37,214 bases of DNA from Pseudonocardia sp. TRM90224 (GTDB lineage Bacteria; Actinomycetota; Actinomycetes; Mycobacteriales; Pseudonocardiaceae): NCBI RefSeq assembly GCF_021245725.1, contig NZ_JAJGSX010000060.1, positions 1-37,214 of the forward strand, given 5' to 3'. The notes below the pieces were generated by a model, which saw only the letters and a program-made list of their open reading frames with translations, was not told the DNA's origin and did not search any database. The stretch's first letter is position 1, and every line of letters starts with the position of its first letter. Position numbers and translations under genes: made by a program. Positions 30,934 through 37,214 of this stretch are shown piece after piece.

Positions 30934-31770
30934 GTGACGGTCGCGGCCGTGCAGGTGCCGGCGGCGATGGGGGAGCGTGATCCGGGCCGTGCGCTCGCAA
31001 TGCTCACCGCCGCCGTCCGCGACGCCGCGGGCCGCGGCGCCCGACTCGTCGTGCTGCCCGAGCTGGCGGCGTGCGGCTACACGTTCCGCGACGCCGCCGA
31101 GGCCCGGGCAGCGGCCGAGCCGCTGGCGAGCGCGCCGACGGTCGCCCGGTTGCGGGAGCTGTCGCGTGACCTGGGGTGCGTCCTCGTCGCGGGACTGGCC
31201 GAGCTGGGTGACGACGGCGAGGTCTACAACACCGCCGTCCTCGTCGAGGGCGGGCAAGTGCGGGCCGGCTACCGCAAGGTGCACCTCTGGGGCGGCGAGG
31301 CCGAGCTGTTCCGCCCGGGAACGCAGCCGCCGGCGGTCGTCGACACCGCGGCCGGCCGGGTCGGCGTGATGATCTGCTACGACCTCGAGTTTCCCGAGTG
31401 GGTCCGGCTCGCGGCCGAAGCGGGCGCGGAGATCGTCGCGGTGCCGGCGAACTGGCCGGCGCTGCCCGTGCCGGCGGGGGAGCGGCCGCTGGAGGTGATC
31501 AAGGCACAGGCGGCGGCCGGGGCGTACCGGGTGCACGTGGTCGTGGCCGACCGGTGCGGCCGCGAGCGCGGCGTCGACTGGACGGGTGGCAGCATCGTCT
31601 GCGGCGCCGACGGCTACCTCCGCGCCGGCCCGGCGACGGAGCCGGAGGCACCGGCGGCGCCCGCGATCCTGCTCGCCGAGCTCGACCCGGCCGCCGCACG
31701 CGACAAGTCACTGGGACCGCACAACGACGCCCTGCGCGATCGCCGGCCGGGTCTGTACGGCGGCGGATAG
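30934..31770 (+). CDS. Carbon-nitrogen hydrolase (nitrilase superfamily amidase)
   Basis: The product is 278 aa with the complete Glu-Lys-Cys triad: the Glu in VVLPELAACGY, the Lys in AGYRKVHLW and the Cys in VGVMICYDLEFPEW. Such enzymes hydrolyse amides, carbamoyl compounds or nitriles; the amidase branch is more likely. The start is uncertain. The 5' end has a 15-bp repeat encoding VPVGV two and a half times, with GTGs at 30898, 30904, 30913, 30919, 30928 and 30934. GTG 30934 gives the family-typical TVAAVQVP beginning, whereas 30898 adds 12 residues. It ends the third operon, 4 nt after the bicupin stop if the earliest start is used. Confidence 0.88.
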   Translation: MTVAAVQVPAAMGERDPGRALAMLTAAVRDAAGRGARLVVLPELAACGYTFRDAAEARAAAEPLASAPTVARLRELSRDLGCVLVAGLAELGDDGEVYNTAVLVEGGQVRAGYRKVHLWGGEAELFRPGTQPPAVVDTAAGRVGVMICYDLEFPEWVRLAAEAGAEIVAVPANWPALPVPAGERPLEVIKAQAAAGAYRVHVVVADRCGRERGVDWTGGSIVCGADGYLRAGPATEPEAPAAPAILLAELDPAAARDKSLGPHNDALRDRRPGLYGGG

Positions 31771-31819
31771 CCGGGGCCGGGCCGTGCTGGGGCTGGGATG
31801 TGTGCGTTGCGCACGTGAG

Positions 31820-31878
31820 GGCAGGAAAGCCACTTTCAGGCCCTGTGAGGGCAGGAAAGTGGCTTTCCGGCCCTCCAC
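31820..31878. repeat. Tandem/inverted GGAAAGTGGC hairpin next to element copy B
   Basis: GGCAGGAAAG occurs twice, and CCACTTTC and AGTGGCTTTCC alternate, giving a region that can fold in several ways. The core GAAAGTGGC/GCCACTTTC is the same as in the third hairpin of the dispersed element. It lies just after the nitrilase-type gene and may terminate it. Confidence 0.6.
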
Positions 31879-31913
31879 CTGCATCCCGGGGCAGGTGGCC
31901 GACCGCTTCGTGG

Positions 31914-32096
31914 GCCACATGGAACCGTGTGGTTGTCACGCAGCCCTGTGGATCAACCACAAGGTTCCATGAGGCGACCTCGGGCTCGTCGTGGGACCGG
32001 GTGGGGTCGACGGTGTGCAACGTCGACCCAGGGCTTGCGGCGATTCACCTGACAGCCACTTTCATGCAACGTGGTTGCGGGAAAGTGGCTTTCCTG
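31914..32096. repeat. Dispersed multi-hairpin element, copy B (~185 bp)
   Basis: The block matches 1118-1311 in order: CCACATGGAACCGTG, CAGCCCTGTGGATCAACCAC, AGGTTCCATGAGGCGACC, GTGTGCAACGTCGA, GCGGCGATTCACCTG and GCCACTTTC...GAAAGTGGC. Relative to copy A the left arm of the second hairpin is lost by a short deletion. Its right end overlaps the last codons of the glycosyltransferase gene. It contains no ORF. Confidence 0.85.
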
Positions 32097-33288
32097 ACCC
32101 CCGTGCGAGCGACGACGTACGCCCCGGCAACGCCCCCTCGATCAGCTCGACCGCTCCGGCCGTGCCGCCTTCCTCCCGCAGCTCCCGCTGCAGCGCGGCG
32201 CACCGGGCCCGCATCTCCGGCGAATCGGCGACGGCGAGCAGCGCCGCCCGCAGCTCCTCCGCCGTGACGGTCGCCGAGTCGACCCGCCGCGCGACCCCGG
32301 CGGCGACCAGCGCGTCCGCGTTCGAGAACTGGTCGACGCCCTGCGGGGCGGCGATCATCGGCGTTCCCGTCCACAGCCCCTCGGCCGATCCGCCCATCCC
32401 GGCGTGGGTGAGGAAGGCGTCGGCCTGCTCCAGGATCGCCAGCTGCGGCACCCACCGGTGCACCTCGACCGAGCCGGGTACGTCGCCGAGTTCCGCCTGA
32501 TCCACGTGCGCGCCGATCTGCAGCACCACATGCCATCCCGGGAGCCGTCCGAAGGCCGCGATGCAGCGCCGGTAGAAGTCGGCGTGGTCTGTGTAGGCCG
32601 AGCCGAGGGAGACGAGCAGCACCCGCTCCGCGGACGCGGGTTGGCTCCATCCACCCTGCTCGGGGCGAGGCGCGAGGCACGGGCCGACGAAGCTCATGTG
32701 CGGCCCGACGCGGTCGGCGAAGGGCTGCAGCACCTTCGGCACCAGCACGATCCCGCGCTCCGGGCGTCCGAGCCAGCCCGCGTCGGGCTGCTGTCCGTGC
32801 TCGACGAGCCACCCTTGCAGCTTGTGCTGGTAGGCGACGCCGCGTGGATCGGCGTTCATGGCAGCCAGCACCTCGGCCATGTCGTCTTCGTAGCCGTCCC
32901 ATGCGACGAAGGTCGAGGAGAGCTGGATCGCGGCGACCCCCATCTCGGCGGCGAGGATGCGCGCGGCGAACCCGCCGATGTCGTAGAGGAACAGGTCGGG
33001 CCGGTCGTCGGCGTAGGCCGAGCGCAGCCGCGGGAGCATCACGATGGCGTCGTCCAGGAACGCGGCCATGCCGTCGAGGTCGTCGCCCTCCCACGCCTCG
33101 TCGGTGTGGAACGGCAGCGTCGTGGGGCACGGCACGAGCTCCGCGCCCATGCCCTCGATGATCTCGGCGTACGACGGGTCGTTCGCGTAGGTGACCCGGT
33201 GGCCACGTGCGACGAGGCCGCGGATCACCTCGGTGCTCGGGTTGACGTGGCCCGGCGCCGGAATGCTGACCATGGCGATGTGCGCCAT
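32062..33288 (-). CDS. Macrolide-type (MGT/UDPGT-like) glycosyltransferase
   Basis: The product is 408 aa of the GT-B, family-1 type that glycosylates small lipophilic acceptors such as macrolides. The N-terminal acceptor domain starts HIAMVSIPAPGHVNPSTEVI. The C-terminal donor domain holds VLLVSLGSAY, VHRWVPQLAILEQADAFLTH and the nucleotide-sugar signature HAGMGGSAEGLWTGTPMIAA followed by DQFSNADALVAAGV. GGAGG precedes ATG 33288; a second ATG four codons earlier is less likely. The last dozen residues (ARGSGKPLSRNHVA region) are encoded inside the dispersed repeat. A divergent TetR at 33400 with a palindrome between suggests induction by its acceptor. Confidence 0.9.
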   Translation of the reverse strand: MAHIAMVSIPAPGHVNPSTEVIRGLVARGHRVTYANDPSYAEIIEGMGAELVPCPTTLPFHTDEAWEGDDLDGMAAFLDDAIVMLPRLRSAYADDRPDLFLYDIGGFAARILAAEMGVAAIQLSSTFVAWDGYEDDMAEVLAAMNADPRGVAYQHKLQGWLVEHGQQPDAGWLGRPERGIVLVPKVLQPFADRVGPHMSFVGPCLAPRPEQGGWSQPASAERVLLVSLGSAYTDHADFYRRCIAAFGRLPGWHVVLQIGAHVDQAELGDVPGSVEVHRWVPQLAILEQADAFLTHAGMGGSAEGLWTGTPMIAAPQGVDQFSNADALVAAGVARRVDSATVTAEELRAALLAVADSPEMRARCAALQRELREEGGTAGAVELIEGALPGRTSSLARGSGKPLSRNHVA

Positions 33289-33310
33289 CGGATCCTCCAA
33301 AGTTCAAAGC

Positions 33311-33325
33311 GAGACGGTCCGTCTC
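33311..33325. promoter_or_regulatory. Palindromic operator between glycosyltransferase and TetR genes
   Basis: GAGACGG (33311-33317) and CCGTCTC (33319-33325) flank a single T. An outer GTTCAA (33302-33307)/TTGAAC (33332-33337) pair encloses it. A related ACGTCTCGTCTCGA sequence lies at 33371-33384. The TetR at 33400 is the obvious ligand and could regulate both genes. Confidence 0.65.
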
Positions 33326-33399
33326 GTCTTGTTGAACTCTTGCCGATGGTCGGTGCGCTGTCAAGACGCAACGTCTCGTCTCGATGTAGGGTCGATCAC

Positions 33400-33984
33400 G
33401 TGCCCCCTGATCCCTCCCGACGAAGCGAACGTTCGCGCACGGCGATCCTCACGGCCGCGGCCGAGCTGGTGCACGAGGTCGGCTACCGGAAGCTGACGAT
33501 CGAGGCGATCGCCGCCCGCGCCGGTGTGGGCAAGCAGACGATCTACAGGTGGTGGCCGTCCAAGGCGGCCGTCGTACTGGACGGCCTGCTCGCCGCCGCG
33601 GCCGCTCGACCCGAGGGGCTCGCTCTGCCCGACAGCGGCGACCTCGCCGCTGACCTGCGGGTGGTCGTTCGCGCGATCGTCGCCGAGCTGGCCGACCCGG
33701 GCCTCTCGGCCACCTCGCGCGGCATGATCATCGACATGCAGGAGGACCTCGACCTCGCGGGCGACGTGCTGGAGCGCCTGCTCGGTCCGAACCTCCGCGC
33801 GATCGCCGATCGCCTGCGCGCCGGACAGGACGCCGGCCAGGTCCGCCCCGACCTCGACCTCGGCGTCGGTGTCGAGCTGATCGTCGGCCCGCCGTACCAC
33901 CGGTGGCTGCTGCGCACCGGGCCGCTGACGCAGGCCTATGCCGACGAGGTGACCGACCTGGCAATGCGCGCGCTTGCACCGTGA
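33400..33984 (+). CDS. TetR family regulator divergent to the glycosyltransferase
   Basis: The product is 194 aa. The helix-turn-helix region reads RSRTAILTAAAELVHEVGYR, KLTIEAIAARAGVGKQTIYR, WWPSKAAVVLDGLLAAAA, which is typical TetR. The C-terminal ligand domain has ADLRVVVRAIVAELADPG, LRAIADRLRAGQDAGQVRPD and a family-typical IVGPPYHRWLL. GTG 33400 is the only plausible start before the HTH. It likely represses the glycosyltransferase gene and itself through the GAGACGGTCCGTCTC site. It converges on the DUF6506-like gene with only 7 nt between the stops. Confidence 0.92.
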   Translation: MPPDPSRRSERSRTAILTAAAELVHEVGYRKLTIEAIAARAGVGKQTIYRWWPSKAAVVLDGLLAAAAARPEGLALPDSGDLAADLRVVVRAIVAELADPGLSATSRGMIIDMQEDLDLAGDVLERLLGPNLRAIADRLRAGQDAGQVRPDLDLGVGVELIVGPPYHRWLLRTGPLTQAYADEVTDLAMRALAP

Positions 33985-33991
33985 CGGAGGC

Positions 33992-34534
33992 TCAGTCGTC
34001 GTACCCGACGAACCCGACCGGCACCTTCCCGCCGCTCCCGCGTACTGCAGCGGCGGCCGCGTCGACCCCGAGTCCGCCGTAGAGCTCGATGAGTCCTGGT
34101 TCGAGCCCGGTGAGGGACGCGACGACGGTCTCGACGGCAGCGGCGTCCGGCACGGGGACGAAGACTGCGTCGGGGTGGGTGTCGCGGTCGCGGTCCGGGT
34201 CGAGCCCGGGCGCGAGGTACAGGAACGCCCCTGGTGTCAGATTCCCGGCAAGGGCGTTGCGCTTGTACTCGGCGATCTGCTCCAGCGACTCGAAGGCGTA
34301 CCGGTTGAGCCCGACGCGGGTCCTGTCGCCCACCGCTTCGCGGACCCGCGCGGCGTCCTCGGAGCCGAGTCCTCCGCACAGCTCGACCCGACCGGCGCCC
34401 TGCTCCACCTGTGCCAGTGCGACGTCGACGAGCTCGTCGCGGCCGGTCCCGATGATCCGCAGGTGGTCGCGGTCGACCCGGACGCCGGGCGTTCCCTCGT
34501 AGATGACGGCTGTGAACGTGTCCTTCGTGGTCAT
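33992..34534 (-). CDS. DUF6506-like protein with an internal duplication
   Basis: The product is 180 aa, soluble, with no signal peptide. Two halves resemble each other. Residues ~1-90 contain DELVDVALAQVEQGAGRVEL followed by CGGLGSEDAARV and GLNRYAFESLEQ. Residues ~100-180 contain AFLYLAPGLDPDRDRDTHPD, AAAVETVVASLTGLEPGLIE, LYGGLGVDAAAAAV and VPVGFVGYDD. The ELCGGLG/ELYGGLG motif and the AP-G-DP-RD segment resemble DUF6506 proteins, here apparently duplicated and fused. No function is known. GGAGGGTGC precedes ATG 34534. It is divergent from the small two-HTH protein gene at 34618. Confidence 0.68.
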   Translation of the reverse strand: MTTKDTFTAVIYEGTPGVRVDRDHLRIIGTGRDELVDVALAQVEQGAGRVELCGGLGSEDAARVREAVGDRTRVGLNRYAFESLEQIAEYKRNALAGNLTPGAFLYLAPGLDPDRDRDTHPDAVFVPVPDAAAVETVVASLTGLEPGLIELYGGLGVDAAAAAVRGSGGKVPVGFVGYDD

Positions 34535-34617
34535 GCACCCTCCAACATAGCTTGTTGTCAAACTATTCCAGGGCAAGCTAGTTTGCCGAGACATGTCGGG
34601 TCGAGTTGAATCGCCGG

Positions 34618-35007
34618 ATGACCGAACGGGAGCGCTGGTCCAGCGCCGAGTGCGCGCAGGCCTGGGGCGTCAAGACCACGACCTGGATGGGCTACGTCTC
34701 CCGCGGGCAGGCGCCGGGCCCGCTGCCGGAGGTCGGCCCGAACGGCCGCCGGTTCTGGGACGCGGAGGAGGTCCGCCGCTTCCCTCGACCCGGCAGCGGC
34801 CGCACCCGCACCGGCGCGGCACCGGCGGCCGACGAGCTGCTGGAGCGGATGCGGGAGGTCGCGGCCGGGATCGAGGAACTGCGGGCACGGCAACGGGAGC
34901 TGCTGGCCGAGGGCGAGGAACAGGGGTTGGAGATCCTGGCCATGGCTCGCGCTTCCGGTATCTCGCGGCAGACCGCGTACAGCTGGCTGGGAGCTGAGAA
35001 CGACTAA
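34618..35007 (+). CDS. Small DNA-binding protein with two helix-turn-helix segments
   Basis: The product is 129 aa. The N-terminal segment WSSAECAQAWGVKTTTWMGY, followed by VSRGQAPGPLPEVGPNGRRF and WDAEEVRRFP, is an excisionase/MerR-type winged HTH. A coiled-coil-like middle (LLERMREVAAGIEELRARQR) leads to a second HTH, LEILAMARASGISRQTAYSW. The combination suggests a dimeric regulator rather than a phage excisionase, since no integrase is present. ATG 34618 lies 12 nt after a TTG alternative. Its stop overlaps the aminotransferase stop by 3 nt (convergent). The divergent DUF6506-like gene may be its target. Confidence 0.78.
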   Translation: MTERERWSSAECAQAWGVKTTTWMGYVSRGQAPGPLPEVGPNGRRFWDAEEVRRFPRPGSGRTRTGAAPAADELLERMREVAAGIEELRARQRELLAEGEEQGLEILAMARASGISRQTAYSWLGAEND

Positions 35008-36200
35008 GCCAGCGCTGTTCGGATCGCCCCGAACAGCACGTCGAGGTCGTCGTCGGTGTAGATGAGCGGCGGGATCAGCGAGAACCCCCGCGGCCACGGG
35101 TGCACCACGGCGCCCGCGGCGCGGATGGCCTCGACGACGCCGGGGACCTCCTCGTAAGCCACCGACAGCTCCGCGCTCCGGAAGCAACCGACGCCGCTCA
35201 CGTCGACGACCTTCGGGTGGTCGAGCAGGTCCTGCAGGCGGGCGTCGAGCCTGGTGGCGAGGCCTTGCGCTGCCGGCAGCAGGCGCTGCGCCTCCGCGAT
35301 GGTCGCGATGATCGCCGCGCAGCTGGCGGGGGTGCCCGCCTGGGTCTCCGCGTGCACGAACATCGCATCGTCATCGGTGAAGGCCGCCGCGATGTGCTCG
35401 CTCACCAGCACCGCCGACGCCGCGCACGTGCCGTTGGTGAGGCCCTTCGACGTGATGAGCACGTCCGGCGCCGACGGCCACTCGCCGCTCGCGTAGAACG
35501 GGCCGGTGCGGCCGAACCCGGTTGCGACCTCGTCGGCGACCAGCAGGAACCCGTGCTCGTCGCGGGCTTTGAGCAGGTGTTCGAGGTAGGTCGGGGTGAG
35601 CACCACGGTGCCGGTGCCCTGCACGGGTTCGACGAACATCGCCGCGACCTGATCACCGACCGAGTCGAGCAGCGCGTCCAGCTCCTCGACCGAGTTGGCC
35701 GTCACGTACCGGTTGAGCCGGCGGTCGACGCCGTAGATGTCGTGGCCGTAGTCTTCGCTGATCAGCGACATGCCGCCGTAGGTCAGGCCGTGGTAGCTGC
35801 CGTGCAGGCTGACGATCAGCTTGCGTTCGGGCTTCTCGCGCTGCACGTGGTACTGCCGCGCGAGCTTCATCGTCAGGTCGTTCGCGGAGCTTCCCGAAGT
35901 GCCGAAGATGACCTTCGAGTAGGGGCCGGCGATGTCGACGAGCGCCTGCGCCGCCTGCTCGGCGTAGGTGCTGGTGTACCGGAACAGCGTCAGGTAGGAG
36001 GCGTCCAGCAATGCCTGGCCGATGGCCGAGGCGATCGCCGGATTGCCGTATCCGAGGTTGACGTTCCACAGGCCGCTGGTGGCGCACAACAGTTCTCGAC
36101 CGTCCGCGAACCGTATTTTCGTGCCTTGCGCGGAAACTGCGCGGAGGTCGGCACGATCGTGCTGGGAATATGGCAAAAGGGATGGCCAAACCGCTGTCAC
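35004..36200 (-). CDS. Class III (omega-type) PLP-dependent aminotransferase
   Basis: The product is 398 aa. Class III signatures are all visible: FADGRELLCATSGLWNVNLG, VIFGTSGSSANDLTMKLARQ, SLHGSYHGLTYGGMSLISED, EPVQGTGTVVLTP, LLVADEVATGFGRTG (PLP-pyridine Asp) and the Schiff-base Lys in VLITSKGLTNG. Both its stop and that of the convergent small regulator share bases. The donor and acceptor cannot be named; omega-transaminases commonly act on diamines, beta-amino acids or aldehydes. GTG 36200 has AGGA upstream and gives a family-like TAVWPSLLPYS start; ATG 36230 would add ten unconserved residues. It is a single-gene unit. Confidence 0.88.
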   Translation of the reverse strand: MTAVWPSLLPYSQHDRADLRAVSAQGTKIRFADGRELLCATSGLWNVNLGYGNPAIASAIGQALLDASYLTLFRYTSTYAEQAAQALVDIAGPYSKVIFGTSGSSANDLTMKLARQYHVQREKPERKLIVSLHGSYHGLTYGGMSLISEDYGHDIYGVDRRLNRYVTANSVEELDALLDSVGDQVAAMFVEPVQGTGTVVLTPTYLEHLLKARDEHGFLLVADEVATGFGRTGPFYASGEWPSAPDVLITSKGLTNGTCAASAVLVSEHIAAAFTDDDAMFVHAETQAGTPASCAAIIATIAEAQRLLPAAQGLATRLDARLQDLLDHPKVVDVSGVGCFRSAELSVAYEEVPGVVEAIRAAGAVVHPWPRGFSLIPPLIYTDDDLDVLFGAIRTALA

Positions 36201-36276
36201 CTTTGCATCCTGGCACACGTTGCGGTGCATGATCGACAGTGAAGGTGGCGGTTGCGGCCGCCGGCCGGGGTGCGGC

Positions 36277-36786
36277 TCAGATGTCCCGGTCGGCGGCGAC
36301 CACCCAGACCCCGCCCGGTCCGGTGCGGCCCGGTTGAACGAGGTCGAGCTCGCTTTGCAGGCCGTGGTCGCCGAAGATCTGCACGGTCGTCCGGCCGGTC
36401 GAGGTGGCGGTCACGATGTGGTCGGACGCGGTCCAGCCCTGCGCGGCGGCGTAGGAGACCGCGACCTCGGTCGGGTCGAGCAACCACGGCTGGGCGCCGC
36501 GGTCGACCTCGGCTTGCAGCTTCGTGGCGTCGCCGCTCGGCCAGGGGAGGGTGATGGGTTCGGTCGGCGGTGTCGGGACGCGGGTCGGGCGCGGCGTGCC
36601 TGCCGTCGTCGGGGTCGGGGTCGGGGCCGGGTTCGTGGTGGGAGCGGTGGTCGCGGTCGGCCCGGAAGCGGCGGGCCCTTGGGCCTCTTGGCCCGTGGGC
36701 GCCGGAGTGGGCGCCGCGCCGCAAGCGATCAGCAGCAGCACCGAAGCGGCGACGATCAGCGTTGCAGCAACACGACGAGCGGGCAC
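36277..36786 (-). CDS. Hypothetical lipoprotein with a proline/threonine-rich linker
   Basis: The product is 169 aa. A signal peptide (ARRVAATLIVAASVLLLIAC) ends in the lipobox LIAC, so the Cys is lipidated and the protein faces outward. Residues ~25-75 are a low-complexity Pro/Thr/Ala linker (TPTPTTAGTPRPTRVPTPP) probably spanning the cell wall. The folded C-terminal ~90 residues include TEVAVSYAAAQGWTASDHIV and VQIFGDHGLQSELDLV and match no family I recognise. GTG 36786 gives the signal peptide its normal length. It stands alone between the aminotransferase and a hairpin-rich gap. Confidence 0.75.
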   Translation of the reverse strand: MPARRVAATLIVAASVLLLIACGAAPTPAPTGQEAQGPAASGPTATTAPTTNPAPTPTPTTAGTPRPTRVPTPPTEPITLPWPSGDATKLQAEVDRGAQPWLLDPTEVAVSYAAAQGWTASDHIVTATSTGRTTVQIFGDHGLQSELDLVQPGRTGPGGVWVVAADRDI

Positions 36787-36830
36787 AGGAACAGTTTAGG
36801 GAGCTGACCACATTCGGCCGGGGGGTGAGT

Positions 36831-36859
36831 GCCAGGAAAGTGGCTGCCAAGGTGAATCG
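36831..36859. repeat. Inverted fragment of the dispersed multi-hairpin element
   Basis: GCCAGGAAAGTGGCTGCC followed by GGTGAATCG is nearly the reverse complement of 1252-1278 within copy A, with a two-base difference at the junction. It is a short solo piece without the other hairpins. Confidence 0.65.
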
Positions 36860-36905
36860 GTGCAGCCGTGGCGGCGGATCGGCACCCCGGATCCTGGCGC
36901 TGGCA

Positions 36906-36957
36906 GAAGTTGAGTGTGCTGACGGCTGTCGCGACAGCTGTCAGCACACTCAACTTC
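36906..36957. terminator. 52-bp perfect inverted repeat
   Basis: Arms of 18 nt (36906-36923 and 36940-36957; outer sequence GAAGTTGAGTGTGCTGAC) are perfectly complementary, and the centre contains CTGTCGCGACAG, so the whole site can form one long hairpin. It lies 120 nt upstream of the lipoprotein start with no gene on its right inside the window. It could end a gene beyond the window or belong to the family of structured intergenic repeats. Confidence 0.65.
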
Positions 36958-37032
36958 CGAGACACCCGCCTCGGCGGGCACCAACCTGTGCACGAGCGCC
37001 TTGGCCCGCATGCGCCGGGGCAGGGAGGGTTC

Positions 37033-37083
37033 GAACCAACGGCACTTTCGTCCAATAGGCGTGGACGAAAGTGCCGTTCGTTC
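37033..37083. terminator. 51-bp palindrome, copy 2
   Basis: The arms (37033-37054 and 37062-37083) are 22 nt with one mismatch, around the loop ATAGGCG. The site differs from 11535-11585 at only a couple of positions, including one in the loop. Such conservation of loop and arms points to a mobile or duplicated element, not independent terminators. Confidence 0.75.
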
Positions 37084-37085
37084 AG

Positions 37086-37214
37086 CAACCCTACCGCGGC
37101 CCGTACACCCCCCGGGCCGCGCCCAACACGGATTCTCAGGTCGCGTCCCGTGGGGTGGTGGAGTTAGGGGTTCGCGGTCTTGGCGTGGTGATCACGACGG
37201 GGACGGCCATCGTG
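37086..37214. other. Right edge without an assignable gene
   Basis: Two weak options exist. On the minus strand a frame enters from the edge and stops near 37166. On the plus strand a GTG-led frame from about 37155 runs to the edge with a hydrophobic stretch (GVVITTGTAIV). Neither is long enough to identify. The rest of the 36787-37214 gap is occupied by the three repeats listed separately. Confidence 0.3.

Noticed and set aside
18880..31770. Integrative element with the tRNA-like gene as attachment site
   Set aside because: No integrase, no direct repeat of the tRNA 3' end at the far side of the catabolic locus, and no mobilisation genes are seen.
35004..36200. Daptide-type or other RiPP biosynthesis cluster around the class III aminotransferase
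   Set aside because: No precursor peptide, oxidative decarboxylase or transporter genes accompany it; it is a solitary gene.

Overview
The window is about 37 kb of very GC-rich actinobacterial chromosome. GTG and TTG starts are common, many stop and start codons overlap (ATGA, GTGA, TGATG), and there is an Lsr2 nucleoid protein and a methyltransferase of the S-adenosyl-methyltransferase (DUF574) type. A Pseudonocardia-like member of the Pseudonocardiales is the best guess, inferred from gene content and not proven. There is no rRNA, phage, transposase or CRISPR.

Layout. 0.3-8.8 kb holds small oxidoreductase and regulator units: an FMN reductase with a cupin; a PaiB-like protein, a flavin monooxygenase, a membrane protein and an autoregulated TetR in one minus-strand operon; two decayed gene fragments; an AraC regulator; and two small membrane proteins. 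8.9-11.0 kb holds an FMN-riboswitch-like leader, a riboflavin synthase-DHBP synthase fusion with several catalytic residues changed, and a translationally coupled methyltransferase. 11.2-19.4 kb holds lsr2, a divergent MFS exporter/HxlR pair, LysR/SDR, two methyltransferases, an EEP-fold hydrolase and an anomalous tRNA-like gene.

19.4-31.8 kb is a coherent catabolic locus under one LacI-family regulator. Four near-identical palindromic operators (core TGCATRCGYATRMA) precede its transcription units. These encode two different histidinol-dehydrogenase paralogues, a carbohydrate-type ABC importer without an ATPase, an alpha/beta hydrolase, an HpcH/HpaI aldolase, an SDR, a double SnoaL/NTF2-like protein, a bicupin and a carbon-nitrogen hydrolase. 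The likely logic is import, hydrolytic release, oxidation of alcohols to acids by the HisD-like enzymes and SDR, then retro-aldol cleavage. The substrate is unknown.

32.0-37.2 kb holds a glycosyltransferase/TetR divergent pair, a DUF6506-like duplicated protein, a small two-HTH protein, a class III aminotransferase and a lipoprotein.

The intergenic DNA is unusually structured. There are two arrays of the same 22-bp repeat in opposite orientation, a roughly 190-bp multi-hairpin element in two copies plus a fragment, a 51-bp palindrome in two copies, and other long perfect hairpins at gene ends. The strongest candidates for undescribed biology are the riboswitch/RibE-RibB/methyltransferase cassette and the dual-HisD LacI regulon.
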